From Populus alba (Eukaryota > Streptophyta > Magnoliopsida > Malpighiales > Salicaceae), in NCBI RefSeq assembly GCF_005239225.2, contig NC_133284.1, positions 52,422,697-52,486,696 on the forward strand: DNA of 64,000 nt. Direction: 5' to 3'. Numbering within the stretch: the stretch's first letter is position 1; each line of letters begins with the position of its first letter. Both the position numbers and the translations under genes were made by a program. Under the pieces are notes generated by a model, which was given only the letters and a program-made list of their open reading frames with translations, did not search any database and was not told the DNA's origin. This document shows, one piece after another, positions 12,001 to 23,624 of the stretch.

Positions 12001-14469
12001 GAAGGCATTGATATAATTAATGGATAAAGGGGAAGGCTTACAACAAAAGTCGAATGGTTGAGAGAGAGCTAAAAGAAAACACATAGACTAGGGGTATATG
12101 GGAAATTTTTAAGGAAGGCTATGAGTTGAATTTGCCTTCACTTAAAGACAAGTTAAAGATAAAGTAAGGAGAACGCCTATTAAGTCTAGGAAGAGCAAAA
12201 GAAATTTCAATCAAAGAAAGGCACAACAAAAGTCAATACCAGAAAAAAGACTAAGCTATAAATGTGACTTTTGGTATCCATTATAAAGCCTATGATGTCA
12301 TCAGATGATTAAGGTTGGTTATTCATCAAGGAAAGGGGGATTTGCATTATGACTTATGTTAAGAAAAGTCTGCACTTTGAGGTTAATAAGGTTATATGTC
12401 GTTTCCTCTACAAAGACAACAATAGAAAACGAGTTGATGGATAATTGATGTTGATCCTAGGTCTTTGAAACCCTAAACACCTTTTGAGCTTTTGAAATTC
12501 CGTTCTTTCATAGCCATGAACCATAGCCTGCATTACGTGCTTTTAAAAGTCCTTTTTAATCAAGCAAGTAATTTGAATTGATAAATGGCGCTCTTGAAAC
12601 TTGAAGAGCTTTTCCATAAGGGTCGTGACTTCATGAATTAAGCTACTAGTTATTATGCATGTTGATAAAATAAATGCTAAGAAAAGAAACAACCTTTCTT
12701 GATAAAGCCTAAGCATCTTGTTTTTGAAATTCATAAAAATGTCACCTCATCACAGACCATCAAAAGATATACCCAAAATCAGAGTTTAAAGTGGACACAA
12801 AGAACCATGGAAAAGACCATTTTAATCTTACAAGGAGTCGATTTCTATTTTCAAAATACAAGACAATCGAAGGATTACATTGGATGACGTGTGTTGGGTC
12901 TTTGATCAAAGAAGCTTGAATTTCATAAATACTTTTCAGAAACTGATATCTCTCTGATTTCATTTCAATAATTAGACTTGAATAGACATGACTTTTGAAG
13001 TATGAGATTTGATCCTAGAACAAGAAAGATTGTCAAACAAAAAAAGCACTCATTGAATTTGCGGAATCCTGGGCATTGAAATGACATCAACTCTTCTTAA
13101 AACTCCTTAAAAGGTTGACCACCTGGGGGCAATACAATGGACCCTTAGAAGAAAAACAAACAACATTCTGATCAGCTGGGGGCAAACAAAGGATCCGATG
13201 ATGAGTCGTCAAAGTTCATCAAAGTTATGTTTAGCATTTGACAATGACAAAGAAAAACCTTCTTGAGTATAAACCGATGAACGAACCTTCAGATCATATT
13301 GGGGGCAATGTTGTTCAAAGACAATCCACGATCTAGTGCACTTCAGCAGCAATTGATGAGCAACGCTGCACTAGAAGGATATTTTCATATCTTCATCTTG
13401 GTTTATCATCTTCAACATGGTTATGACTTTTGATCGATGTTATCACATAGTTGCATGTGCATGAATGTTGGAAGGATGCACCCACCAAGACTGACTGTGG
13501 GACCATTTGCTTTGAAGCTCAAATGCACACTTCACCGCATGAATATAGGTGATAACATAAAACATCATTGATGATGCCAATACATTTCTTTTCAAGATCT
13601 GATTAGATGGGTGAAAAGAACTTTTTGAGGAAAACATTGAGCATACAACGATGAGGCTTTCACTACAAGTTGTGAGATCCATGTTTGGATGACTTGGTAG
13701 TTTCTGAGAAGGTTGATGATAACATATACTTGAAAAGTATTGTTTCGACTGGAGGCAGTTTTAGACTGGTTAACAATCTGGATGGGTGCTGGCATAATAC
13801 ACACGATCAATCAGAAGATAATTCTCAGAAGAATCCAAGAGAGAACATCCTTCATAATGAATCAAGCAACACCACACTTGGGGGCATTGTCAAGCTTGAT
13901 GAACAACGAGAGTAGTAATCGTCGAAGACATCCTAAGATATGCATTGTATTTACAGCTGAATAATGGCCAGCACATGAATGAGCCAATGCATCAGAAGAA
14001 CAAAGAAAGCTTTGGAATGCAAACAAGGGAACCCTATCACGATGGAGCATCAAAGAGGGGGGGGACCTATATTTCAAATCAGGTAAGGATGCATGCATAT
14101 CATCTAACCTCAAAAAAAAAAAAAAAAAACCATTTGCACATATTTTTGAATTGTTACAGGAAAATCCTTAATGAGGTCCAGCAAGATGGTGGAAAAATAA
14201 AGAAGCATTGTGGTGATGATAATAAAGAATCGGTTTTGATCATGGAATAAAAGGACGATGGGATGAACCCTACCATTAGGAAAATCCCAAAGAAATGAAT
14301 AGATCAACCTTGCAATCGGGAAGCCTCGAGTTTTCAACCCTTGCAGTCAGGAAATACCGATTTTCAAACCCTATGATCGGGAATTATCAGGAAGCACCAA
14401 GTTTTCCAGCCCTTCTTCTGTCATCCCCTCAGGGCTTTGCCAGGTAAGTCCTATTTTTCATACTTGTCA
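9043..14469 (+). other. Non-coding interior of the Ogre-like element
   Basis: More than 5 kb without a recognisable retrotransposon domain in any frame. The first 700 bases look like an untranslated leader. The rest carries diverged internal duplications and scattered CTGGGGGCAA-like motifs (near 11975, 13125, 13178, 13302 and 13877). Short open frames, such as 76 codons at 10711, have no family resemblance that I recognise. Confidence 0.7.
10105..10570 (+). repeat. Three diverged ~180-bp tandem units
   Basis: A block beginning TTGGTTTGAAAAAC, then (A/C)GAACTTC(A/T)ACGTGG(T/C)A, then a purine-rich GGGGAT segment, recurs at about 10108, 10289 and 10467. A similar two-copy duplication (AAGAGATGTGATGT...TGGTGG) lies at about 11035 and 11210. 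Confidence 0.6.
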
Positions 14470-15040
14470 TATCACATTCTTTCCATCTGGGTAGGTCGCC
14501 CATCATAATAAGACCGTTTTTCACATTTTTTCCACACGGGTAGGTCACCCATGACAATGAGACCGCACTTCATCATATTTTTTCCATCTGGGTAGGTCAC
14601 CCATTACAATGAGACCCCACTTCATATTTTTTCCATTTTGGGTAGGTCACCCATTACAATGAGATCGCACTTCACATTCTTTCTATTTGGGTAGGTCACC
14701 CATCACAACGAGACTGCTTTTTCATAGTTTTTCCATCCGGGTAGGTCACCCATGACAATGAGACTGCACTTCATCATATTTTTTCCATCTGGGTATGTCA
14801 CCCATTACAATGAGACCACACTTCATATTTTTTTCCATTTTTTGGGTAGGTCACCCATTACAATGAGACCGCACTTCACATTCTTTCTACTTGGGTAGGT
14901 CGCCCATCACAACGAGACCGCTTTTTCATATTCTTTCCATCTGGGTAGGTCACCCATCAGAATGAGACCGTTTTTTTCATGTTCTTTCCACCCGGGTAGG
15001 TCACCCATTACAATGAGACCGTTTTACACATTCTTTTGTT
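14470..15040 (+). repeat. Tandem array A, ~50-bp units
   Basis: About 11 copies of a unit built on GGGTAGGTCACCCAT, then an ATGAGACC segment and a TTCACATTCTTTCC segment. Successive GTAGGTC positions are 14491, 14540, 14592, 14642 and 14691. Non-coding. Confidence 0.9.
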
Positions 15041-15475
15041 TTGGTTAAATGAGGTCGCCAGATGGGATCTCATGTAGCTTTGGTTAAAGGGAATCGCCAG
15101 ATGGGATTTTAGGTTAACCGAGGTACACAGAGTTTAGTTCCAGTTGAATGAGGTCGCCAGATGGGATCTCATGTAGCTTTGGTTAAAGGGAATCGCCAGA
15201 TGGGATTTCAGGTTAACCGAGCCACACATATTTTCGTTCCAGTTGAATGAGGTCGCCAGATGGGATCTCATGTAGCTTTGGTTAAAGGGAATCGCCAGAT
15301 GGGATTTTAGGTTAACCGAGTTATGCATATTTCGTTCCAATCGAATGAGGTCGCCAGATGGGATCTCATGTAGCTTTGGTTAAAGGGAATCGCCAAATGG
15401 GATTTTAGATTAACCGAGTTACACAATATTTTCGTTCCAGTTAGATCGCCAGATGGGATCTCAGGTAAACCCAAT
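15041..15475 (+). repeat. Tandem array B, ~98-bp units
   Basis: At least four copies, with GAGGTCGCCAGATGGGAT at 15051, 15150, 15249 and 15347. Each is followed by a GGGAATCGCCAGATGGG half-unit, so the unit is itself a diverged dimer. Confidence 0.9.
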
Positions 15476-16260
15476 TAAAAGGGCAGGTCGCCCGTGAAAA
15501 TAGACCAATGTGAGAGTGTGGGCCGGTCGCCCATGAAAATAGACCAGAGTGAGTATGTGTGGGCAGGTCGCCCATGAAAATAGACCAGAGTGAGTATGGG
15601 TGGGCAGGTCGCCCGTGAAAATAGACCAGAGTGAGAGTGTGGGTCGGTCACCCGTGAAAATAGACCAGAGTGAGTATGTGTGGGCAGGTCGCCAGTGAAA
15701 ATAGACCAGAGTGAGTATGGGTGGGCAGGTCGCCCGTGAAAATAGACCAGAGTGAGAGTGTGGGCGGTCGCCCGTGAAAATAGACCAGAGTGAGTATGTG
15801 TGGGCCGGTCGCCCATGAAAATAGACCAGAGTGAGTATGTGTGGGCAGGTCGCCCATGAAAATAGACCAGAGTGAGTATGGGTGGGCAGGTCGCCCGTGA
15901 AAATAGACCAGAGTGAGAGTGTGGGTCGGTCACCCGTGAAAATAGACCAGAGTGAGTATGTGTGGGCAGGTCGCCAGTGAAAATAGACCAGAGTGAGTAT
16001 GGGTGGGCAGGTCGCCCGTGAAAATAGACCAATGTGAGAGTGTGGGCCGGTCGCCCTTGAAAATAGACCAGAGTGAGTATGTGTGGGCAGGTCGCCCGTG
16101 AAAATAGACCAGAGTGAGAGTGTGGGTCGGTCACCCGTGAAAATAGACCAGAGTGAGTATGTGTGGGCAGGTCGCCAGTGAAAATAGACCAGAGTGAGTA
16201 TGGGTGGGCAGGTCGCCCGTGAAAATAGATCAGTGTGAGTGTGTGGGCAGGTCGCCCAAG
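15476..16260 (+). repeat. Tandem array C, 39/41-bp units
   Basis: About 19 copies of GGGCAGGTCGCCCGTGAAAA plus a TAGACCAGAGTGAG tail, with alternating 41- and 39-bp spacing (for example 15561, 15602, 15641, 15682). The long minus-strand frame of 297 codons here, and those in the other minus frames, are by-products of this periodicity, not genes. Confidence 0.92.
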
Positions 16261-16331
16261 ATAATGAAATCATTTTTCTTTTGTTTTCTTTACAAAGCTT
16301 ACTATGCAAAATTTTGAGGAGTTTTGCTTCG

Positions 16332-16355
16332 TAAGCATTATAAAGAGGGGGCAAC
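16332..16355 (+). other. Polypurine tract of the Ogre-like element
   Basis: TAAAGAGGGGGCAAC directly precedes the 3' LTR start. The same motif precedes the LTR at 24275. Confidence 0.75.
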
Positions 16356-18003
16356 TGTTGCTACCCAATTTTTGACCCATGTTTTTGATATATTTTCAAA
16401 AAAAATCCAAAAATAGATAAAAACAATGAAAATCCAAAACAAATATGTTTTTAATATATTCTAGTCATTTTAGCATTTTCAACGTCGTCTAAAAAAGAAT
16501 TTAAATTTTTAAAAGATTTTCAAACACGTTCGACTTTTCACGCGTCAGTTTTAAAATCATTGATTTACCTCATTGATTCGACGTTGGTATTACTCGTTTT
16601 CAAAAAAATACAAAAAAATAAGAAAAAATCAAAATTTTACAAAAAAAAAAGAAGAAGTTGAGGGGACCAAGTTGAAAAAACCTAACAACATTTTGCCTAT
16701 AAATACTGGTTTCCTCAACACATTCAAGGGGGGGTCATTTTTGTAAAGGGGGTAATTTTGACAAAAACAAAGGGAACCCTAAACCTATCTAACCCAAACA
16801 GCCACCCTTAGATATTGTTTTTCTCCGAAACCAGCCGCCCCCACTCCCATTGACAGATACAAACCAGCCGGCGGCGCCCTCCCCTGAAGTTGGTTTCTTC
16901 TTCCTCCAGCCGGAGACATTTTTCCAAGACAGCCATCAACACTCTCCCCACTCTCGATTCCAACTTTTCCCTCACAGACCCACACACTCGGCCATAACTT
17001 TTTTTTCTCTTCTTCGATCTGCCTCACAATCGAAACCAACCACAGCCCTCGGCCCTCACAGGTCTCCACTAACAGACCTCATCTTCAGCAACCAGATCGG
17101 CCTCCAGCAGCGCCGTCTACAACCCGAAACTAAGGAGAAGAAGACTAATCGGTCGACGGAGACAAAGAGGAGAGGGAAGCAGACCCGAAATGGCGAAGAG
17201 AGAATAAAAACAGATCTGAAAAACCAAGAAAAACTTAAAATCGACTACTGTGTTGTTCCTTTCTTGTTCTGCAGGTCACCGCTGGCGTTGGGAGACTGAG
17301 AAGAAGTCGATCCAGCCCCCTGTTGCTGGTTTTTCTTTCGGTGGTGCGTGAACCCACGCGCCGCCAGTGGCGGCGACGCGTGGGGAGACGCGCCGCTAGT
17401 GCTGCTGCGGCGTCAGAAGGTCTTCAATGCAATTTCTGGAGTTTCAGGGACTATTTTTTTAAAAAAAATTAATTAATGTAATTTTTATTTATTTTTTTTT
17501 ATTTTGAATTTGTATTTGTATTTGTATTGTGGATGTAAAGGAAAAGAAAAGAAAGAAAAGAAACAAAAAAATATAGTAGAAATGGGATGTGGGTGTTTGT
17601 ATTTTGTTTTATTTATTTGTATATATTTTTTAATGATAAAATTGCAAATATATTAAAGAAGAATTTAATATTTTGATCGGATCACGGTTAAGAATTATTA
17701 ACTTATACGTAAGTGATATTTCTAATTTCTGATGAAAAGACAATTATTAAAACTTCTTTAACGCATCAAATTCGCGAAGCAGCTTACCTCAGGTAGGGTG
17801 CGTTAGGGGTGCTAATACCTTCCCTAACCACAACCAGTCCCTTACCCGCGAATCTCTGACAAGACCAGTACATTGGGTTTCCTAGTAGCCTGCAATTAAT
17901 TACTAGGTGGCGACTCCAACGAACCGATTCACAACGAAACGCAACAACATACGAGAGAAAAATCGCCAGCCGATGCCGCGCGTGGATTTTTCGACGTGCG
18001 ACA
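16356..18003 (+). repeat. 3' LTR of the Ogre-like element
   Basis: Copy of 7412-9019. It ends CGTGCGACA at 18003, followed by the right target copy ATTAT. Confidence 0.9.
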
Positions 18004-18462
18004 ATTATGATGGAGATATGGATGATAGAAAGAGCACTCCGAGTTTTATATATATATGAGAGACAATATTCACATGGAGTTCAAAGAAGTAATCTATAGT
18101 TACTTTGTCAACATGTGAAGCTAAATATATAGCTACTACATCATGTGTTTGTCATTTCATATGACTAAGATGATTATTAAAGGAATTGCAAATGCCACAA
18201 GAAAAGTTTATCGAAATATATATGGACAACTCATCATCCATTCCATTAGCAAAGAATCCAGTATTTCATGATATAAGAAAACATATTGATACAAGATTTT
18301 ATTATTTATGAGATTGTATTGGGAACAAGGAAGTTAAAGTCAAGTATGTAAAGACACAAGACCAAGTCGTAGACATATTCACCAAGCCACTCAAATATGA
18401 TGTTTTTATCAAAATGAGAGATGTGAAGGGAGTTATAAAGAAATCAAGCTTAAAAGAGGATG
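18004..18462 (+). pseudogene. Decayed Ty1/copia RNase H, 3' piece
   Basis: Continues the relic broken at 7411. MDDRKST, CEAKYIATTSCVCHF, YMDNSSSIPLAKNPVFHD and VKYVKTQDQVVDIFTKPLK can be read with scattered stops. These are the standard copia RNase H and C-terminal motifs. A purine-rich AAGAGGA at the end is a possible polypurine tract. Confidence 0.85.
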
Positions 18463-18835
18463 TTGAAAGTAAACCAAATTTTAAATTCCAAAGTTAATAG
18501 GTAAGGAATTCAATAATCAATGGAAAAATATTGCACTACTTACTAATTAATGTAGACGTAGATGTTCAACTAAGAATTCAGAGATCAATAATCTTTTCAT
18601 TTATGTTGGAGTACTAATGTCTAAATTAGCTAGAGAAGTATTTAATGGATGAATCCAATCACTTCTTAATTAAAGAGTAGTGATCTTTGCTTCTTTTCCT
18701 TCACCATATCTACTCCTCATCACCTAATGGCCATTTTCAGGTAATTCATAAATCTTTAGGTTCATCAACAAGTAAGCGCAAGATGATTATGAAAGTTGTG
18801 ATGTTCTTAAAAGCTTGTTATTAATAAGGAAGTCT
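18463..18835 (+). repeat. Remnant of a copia LTR
   Basis: Starts TGTTGAAAGTAAACC right after the copia relic. It shares long stretches with about 48560-48922 (for example CAACTAAGAATTCAGAGATC and CTCCTCATCACCTAATGG), and a short part recurs near 58433. This is best explained as the LTR of the decayed copia family. Confidence 0.55.
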
Positions 18836-19531
18836 ATATTGTCAAATCTCCTCAGCCAAGGGGTTTTTGGCTTTGTTGATGGCTCCAACACATGTCCATC
18901 TCCATATGTTCTTACTGCCAATGGTACCTCTTTTCAGGTAAATCCGCTCTTTCTTTGCTGGAAAGTACAGGACCAACTTATTATGAGTGCTCTCCTTTCC
19001 TCCCTATCCATGGAAGTTTTGCACCTTGTTATTGGCTGCCAAACTTCTTGTTCTGCCTAACGTACTCTCGTATTATGCAACTTCATGGCTCTCTTCAGGA
19101 TCTTTGATAGGGTAATGAATCAGTAACTCAATTTATGCAAAAAGCTAAGGTTTCGTTTAATGAGTTAGTCACTACTGGCCAGCCACTTTCGATTAAGCAT
19201 TTCAACTTATATGTGTTTCATGGTCTTTAGGGAGAGTTTAAAGACTTAGTAACAAGCCTTATTACCAAGGCCGAACCTTTATTGTACGTGAATCTTGACA
19301 TTCATCTTCTCATGCATGAATTTATTCACAAATCTTTGGCTGCCATACATGCACCTCTATTGCCCACACCCAACACCCCACCGTCTGCTCTTATTGTGCA
19401 ATGCAAGACCTTTGGCAATTCTGGTTGCAGCAGGGGCCACCTCAATGGTGATTGGCACCCCAACTAGTTCAACAGCAGAGACAACCGGTCTACTAGCTCC
19501 AGACCAAATCACCACAGCTTCCACTGCTTCT
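18836..19531 (+). pseudogene. Decayed Ty1/copia gag fragment
   Basis: LLSQGVFGFVDGS, FQVNPLFLCW and LIMSALLSSLSMEVLHLV are clear copia gag segments, closely related to the gag of the element at 48923-55830. Frameshifts and stops follow. The relic ends abruptly at 19531, where an LTR of another family begins. Confidence 0.8.
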
Positions 19532-20463
19532 TGATTAGTACTTAAAAGTGCATTTTTATCAAGGTTTTATATCATCATTTTGCACTTGAAGTATCAATAA
19601 CTCCTTAACTAAAGCATGTTTTATAATAACATATCTAATAATATAAGATACCTTTAATTTATGGTAAATGTTCATCTTAAATGCAGGCCTATCACATAAA
19701 TAAAATGATTGATTGATGAGTTTTAGTACTGAAATTGAAAGGACAAAGAGAGGGCCAAACTTAGAAAAGAGATGTTGGTGTAGTCCAAACTGGAACACTA
19801 CTCGGTAATTGGGTTATATCTCAAGTTCTAGATGTCCAAATGACCTCAATTGTTTGGACAGATTCGGTAAGGCATAGGCCTACAACTTTTATTGAAGTCC
19901 ATGTTGACTTTATTATATCAAGGTAAAAAGGTTTCACTAATGGTGTTAGAATATGTATAATATAAACTCAACATGGATTTCAATGTTTATATCCAATAAA
20001 CTTTGTTATTAACATGTCTTATCTTTTTATCTTATTAATTCTTAATACCTTGCTTGTTAAATGGTTAATCTAGATTTATGTTGTATAACACTTGGTACAA
20101 CAAATACTTGGCACTTTCATAGCCAACCGTATGGTATAACCTACACCTGTGCTATGAAATGAACTTGATTTGTTGTCAACATAAGTTAGCATCATGAATT
20201 CCTGACAATATTTAAAATTTTTGATGTTACTTAAATAAGATAATTAATATGATCATGCTAAAAATTTATAATGAACTATTAAGGATAAATCATCCGATTA
20301 GAACCTCATTTGTGTGTGGTTTCCAATTAATTAATAAAAAGAGTTTATACTATACTTCTTTCTAATACTATTAGTGGATCCTCTAACCTTGACATTTGCT
20401 TTTATCTTTGATTAATCCTCACATTAATCTTACATCTCAAAGTCCTCCTCCTCCTCCTCCTCC

Positions 20464-20497
<34 letters not shown>

Positions 20498-20500
20498 TAT
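19532..20500 (+). repeat. LTR fragment, same family as the solo LTR at 53304-55204
   Basis: Begins TGATTAGTACTTAAAAGTGC. It matches the reverse complement of the right part of 53304-55204 for about 950 bases with moderate divergence. The 3' part is missing. It abuts the copia gag relic. Confidence 0.75.
20442..20497 (+). repeat. Microsatellite (TCC)n(ATC)n
   Basis: About 8 TCC units followed by about 10 ATC units, inside the LTR fragment. The corresponding place in the relative at 53304-55204 is an AAT/AGT-type repeat. Confidence 0.95.
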
Positions 20501-21159
20501 TTATAATTTATATAGTTAGAATAAAATATTTTTAAATCATAATTTTCAGTTACGTTTGATAAAGGATAAATACATTTTTTGCGAATTTTATTCTTAGAAG
20601 TCAATCAAAATACCTTGAAAAAACAAATATTTCAAATCATAAATATTTGATTAAGGTTTTATTATTCAAGGGTCTACATAGGAGAAATAAATTATCATTG
20701 GTTTTATCCATAAAATTTGAACAAATAATAATAAAATCAATTGGTAAAAATATATTTTTTACCCACCTTTAAAATAAATAATTATTGAAGTCTTGGTTAA
20801 GGATTTAATATTTATGATTGGCTAAGAATAAATATACCACCATTTGGCATTATCCAAAAAAGATTGATTAAAAGGATAATACAATTTCTTAATATGAAAC
20901 TTTATCATAAATATATGCATTAAAAAGTATTTTTTGCGACATCATGTTAATATAGAATAAATAAATTATCAATGGACATTATTCTAGAAAATTGCTTAAT
21001 AGATAATACAAGCAATTAATATGTAATTTTATATAAGATTTTTAGTTAATTATCACCACCTTACCCATAATCTCTAAAAATACCAATTATAGTATTTAGT
21101 TACTATAAAAATAGATGGCAACTTTTATATATATATTAAGTAATAAGCTAAAGGGTGTG
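20501..21159. other. AT-rich DNA, nothing recognised
   Basis: No gene, LTR boundary or repeat unit is seen here. Confidence 0.5.
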
Positions 21160-21640
21160 GGAGAATTTACTAATCCACAGTGCATTCCTTTTTTTTATTA
21201 CTTTTTTTTTTTGCACTTTTTCTCTGTTTCCCTTTTTTTTTCCCCCCCAAAATTATCTTTGTTAATTTAACTTTCATCACAAATTACTGTGGATTGCTAC
21301 AATGTTTTTTTTCACAGTTTTGTTTTTGTTTTTTTATGTTTTTTTTTTCTAAAATTTTTTAATATTAAACTGGTTAAGAATTAAAATTACAAGTAAATAC
21401 AAGCAAGGCTAAATGATGTAAGGAAAACACTGTAACTTTCCTCACAAAACATTATGGATTGATACAGTTTTTTCTCACATGGTTTTTTTCCAGTTTCTTT
21501 TGTGTTTTTTTTTTAATTTTTTTTTCTAAAATTATCTTTGTCGATGTTATTTTTTTTTAATATTGAGCTGGTTCTAATTTAACTTTGTAATAAAGCTTTC
21601 TTCATAAAACACTGTAGATTGCCACAGAGTCTCTCCACAC
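21160..21640 (+). repeat. Decayed tandem repeat, left block
   Basis: Diverged units of about 110-170 bp with an ACTGTGGATTGCTACA-type core (near 21283, 21452 and 21621), a T-rich stretch and AAAATTATCTTTG. The same repeat resumes at 26240-26850, so the Ogre-like element between them seems to have landed inside this array. Confidence 0.65.
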
Positions 21641-21647
21641 TGTAACT

Positions 21648-22112
21648 AGCTAATTATATTTCGGTTACTATGCGTACAGTAACTTTACTATGCGCACTGT
21701 TACTGTACGCATAGTAACTAATAATTATATTTTTGCTGGTTACTGTGCACCCCACAGTAACCAGCCCCTTCTTTATTATGGGCTGGAACATCAACCCATA
21801 GTATATGAGCCGGGTCAAGCCCAGCCCAGGATGGTTAGGTCGGATCCGACCTAGTTTTTTTATTCTTTTTTAATTTTACAAGCTTCCCACGTATTTTTTT
21901 TTATGTCATTTTGATTAATATCAAACAATATTTTTTATGTTGTTAAAAATACAAAATCTGATATTAAAATACTCGGTTTTTGTCAAAAACTTCCAAAAAT
22001 ACAAAACAATTGAAAAAAGAGAAAAAATGTTTTTGTGCATATGACCAAGTGTCTCAAAGCTAAAAAATCATATTGTATTTTTCATACAACAAAAAAACAT
22101 TGTTTTAGCAAA
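21648..22112 (+). repeat. Partial left LTR of the second Ogre-like element
   Basis: Contains the GTTACTGTGC hairpin block and a tail matching 37870-38160 (AATATTTT...TTGTTAAAAATACAAAA and GACCAAGTGTCTCAAAGC). It then diverges into array sequence. Confidence 0.65.
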
Positions 22113-22279
22113 AATTTTGTGATTGGAATAACTTGGAAGTTCCAAAAATTTTGCTTGAAAACATTTCATTGTACAAAAAACCAAATTTACTTTCACATAT
22201 CCTCACCCAAAACTAAAGGGTTCTGGTTAGAGGGGATTGGCGAAAGGAATCTCAGTCTATCCTAACCAAATATTGTATT

Positions 22280-22815
22280 TTTGTGCACCTTTGAGCCCTC
22301 ATCCCTTTGGGTTGGGCGTTTTCTAACCCTACCTCATTTTGCGTGCGCTTTTTAGCCCTCGCCTCCATTTTGAGCGCGCCTTTGAGCCCTCATCCCTTAG
22401 GTAGTGCGTTTTCTAACCCTACCTCTTTTTTTAGTGCGCCTTTGAGCCCTCACCTCCTTTTGAGTGCGCCTTTGAGCCCTCATCCTTTTGGTAGTGCGTT
22501 TTCTAACCCTACCTCCTTTTGAGTGCACTTTTGAGCCATCACCTCCATTTTAAGTGCGCCTTTGAGCCCTCATCCTTTTGGTGGTGCGTTTTCTAACCCT
22601 ACCTCCTTTTGAGCCCTCACCTCCATTTTGAATGTGCCTTTGAGCCCTCAACTCCTTTGGTAGTGCGTTTTCTAACCCTACCTCCTTTTGAGTGCGCCTT
22701 TGAGCCCTCACCTCTTGGGTAGTGCTTTTTTTCACCCTACCTCTTTTCGAGTGTGCCTTTGAGCCCTCACCTCTTGGGTCATGCATTTTTCTAACCCTAC
22801 CTCTTTTCCATGTGC
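22280..22815 (+). repeat. Tandem array D (TTTGAGCCCTCA units)
   Basis: Composite units of about 58-90 bp with GTGCGCCTTTGAGCCCTCA and TTTCTAACCCTACCTC (for example 22405, 22495 and 22583). One more partial cluster occurs at 23190-23335. Confidence 0.9.
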
Positions 22816-23150
22816 GCCCGCCGATCCCCTGTAACCATAACCAAAATCTGTGTGGTTAAGCTGAACTAAGATCCCTTCGTCGATCCCCTTCAACTAGAAC
22901 CAAAATCCTTTGCAGTTAGGTGAAACTAAGATCCTTTCACTGATCCCCTCTAACCATAACCAAAGTCTCTTCGTGGCTAGGGTAAACTGAGAGCCCTTCG
23001 CCGATCCCCTTTAACCAGAGCCAAAATCTGTGTGGTTAAGCTGAACTGAGATCCCTTCGCCGATCCCCTTCAACCAGAACCAAAATCCTTTGCAGTTAGG
23101 TTAAACTGAGATCCCTTCGTCGATCCCTTTTAACCATAACCAAAATGAAG
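22816..23150 (+). repeat. Tandem array E, 60-bp units
   Basis: About five to six units with CGATCCCCTTCAACCAGAAC and AACTGAGATCCCTTCG, spaced 60 bp (22883, 22943, 23003 and onward). Confidence 0.9.
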
Positions 23151-23344
23151 ATTAATTAATTATACTGTGCACATGAAGATTAATTATACTGTGCGCCTTT
23201 GAGCCCTCCACTCCTTTGGTAGTGCGTTTTCTAACCCTACCTCTTTTTGAGTGCGCATTTGAGCCCTCACCTCTTGGGTAGTGCATTTTTCTAACCTTAC
23301 CTCTTTTCGAGTTTTCCTTTAAGCCCTCGCCATCCAATTCTCCA

Positions 23345-23605
23345 TGTTTTTATTTTGGTAGGTCACCCATTACAATGAGACCATTCCTCCACCTGGGTAG
23401 GTCACCTTTTACAATGAGACCACTCTTTACTTTTATGTTTGGGCAGGTCGCCCATTAAAATAGACTAGTGTCAGCGTGCGTGTGGGCTGGTCGCTCCTGA
23501 AAATAGGCCATTTTAAGTATGTGTGGGCAGGTCGCTCACGAAAATAGACCAAGGTAAGTGTAAGTGCGTGGGCAGGTCGCCCGTGAAAATAAACCATCTT
23601 TCCTA
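23345..23605 (+). repeat. Short array with modules of arrays A and C
   Basis: Two GGTAGGTCACC...ATGAGACCA units, then four GGGCAGGTCGCCC...AAAATAGAC-type units. These correspond to arrays A and C of the other element at 14470-16260. Confidence 0.8.
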
Positions 23606-23624
23606 AAAAAAAAACAAAGGGTTT

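Larger units (their letters stand above)
7412..18003 (+). mobile_element. Ogre/Tat-like non-autonomous (LARD-type) retrotransposon
   Basis: A 10.6-kb element with near-identical LTRs of about 1.6 kb (7412-9019 and 16356-18003), TG start and CA end. It has a primer site TGGCGACTCCACTGGGAA just inside the 5' LTR and a polypurine tract before the 3' LTR. No gag, protease, RT or integrase can be read inside, so it must depend on proteins of another element. Three consecutive tandem arrays before the 3' LTR and a primer site of tRNA-Arg-like form are known Ogre/Tat traits (from memory). It is flanked by ATTAA (left) and ATTAT (right), a five-base duplication with one change. Removing it rejoins the copia frame as GYNDSNYDGDMDDRKST. 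Confidence 0.85.

Noticed and set aside
15476..16260. CRISPR-like regular repeats
   Set aside because: The units are contiguous with no unique spacers, the context is a plant retrotransposon, and no cas genes are present.
15461..16354. 297-codon minus-strand open frame rich in Thr, His, Trp and Phe, apparently a repeat protein
   Set aside because: It is a translation of the 39/41-bp tandem array. Similar long frames exist in the other two minus frames, and no start context, promoter or domain is present.
23152..23337. Lys/Arg-rich minus-strand frames over array D as a possible nucleic-acid-binding peptide
   Set aside because: They are periodic translations of tandem repeats without a conserved start.
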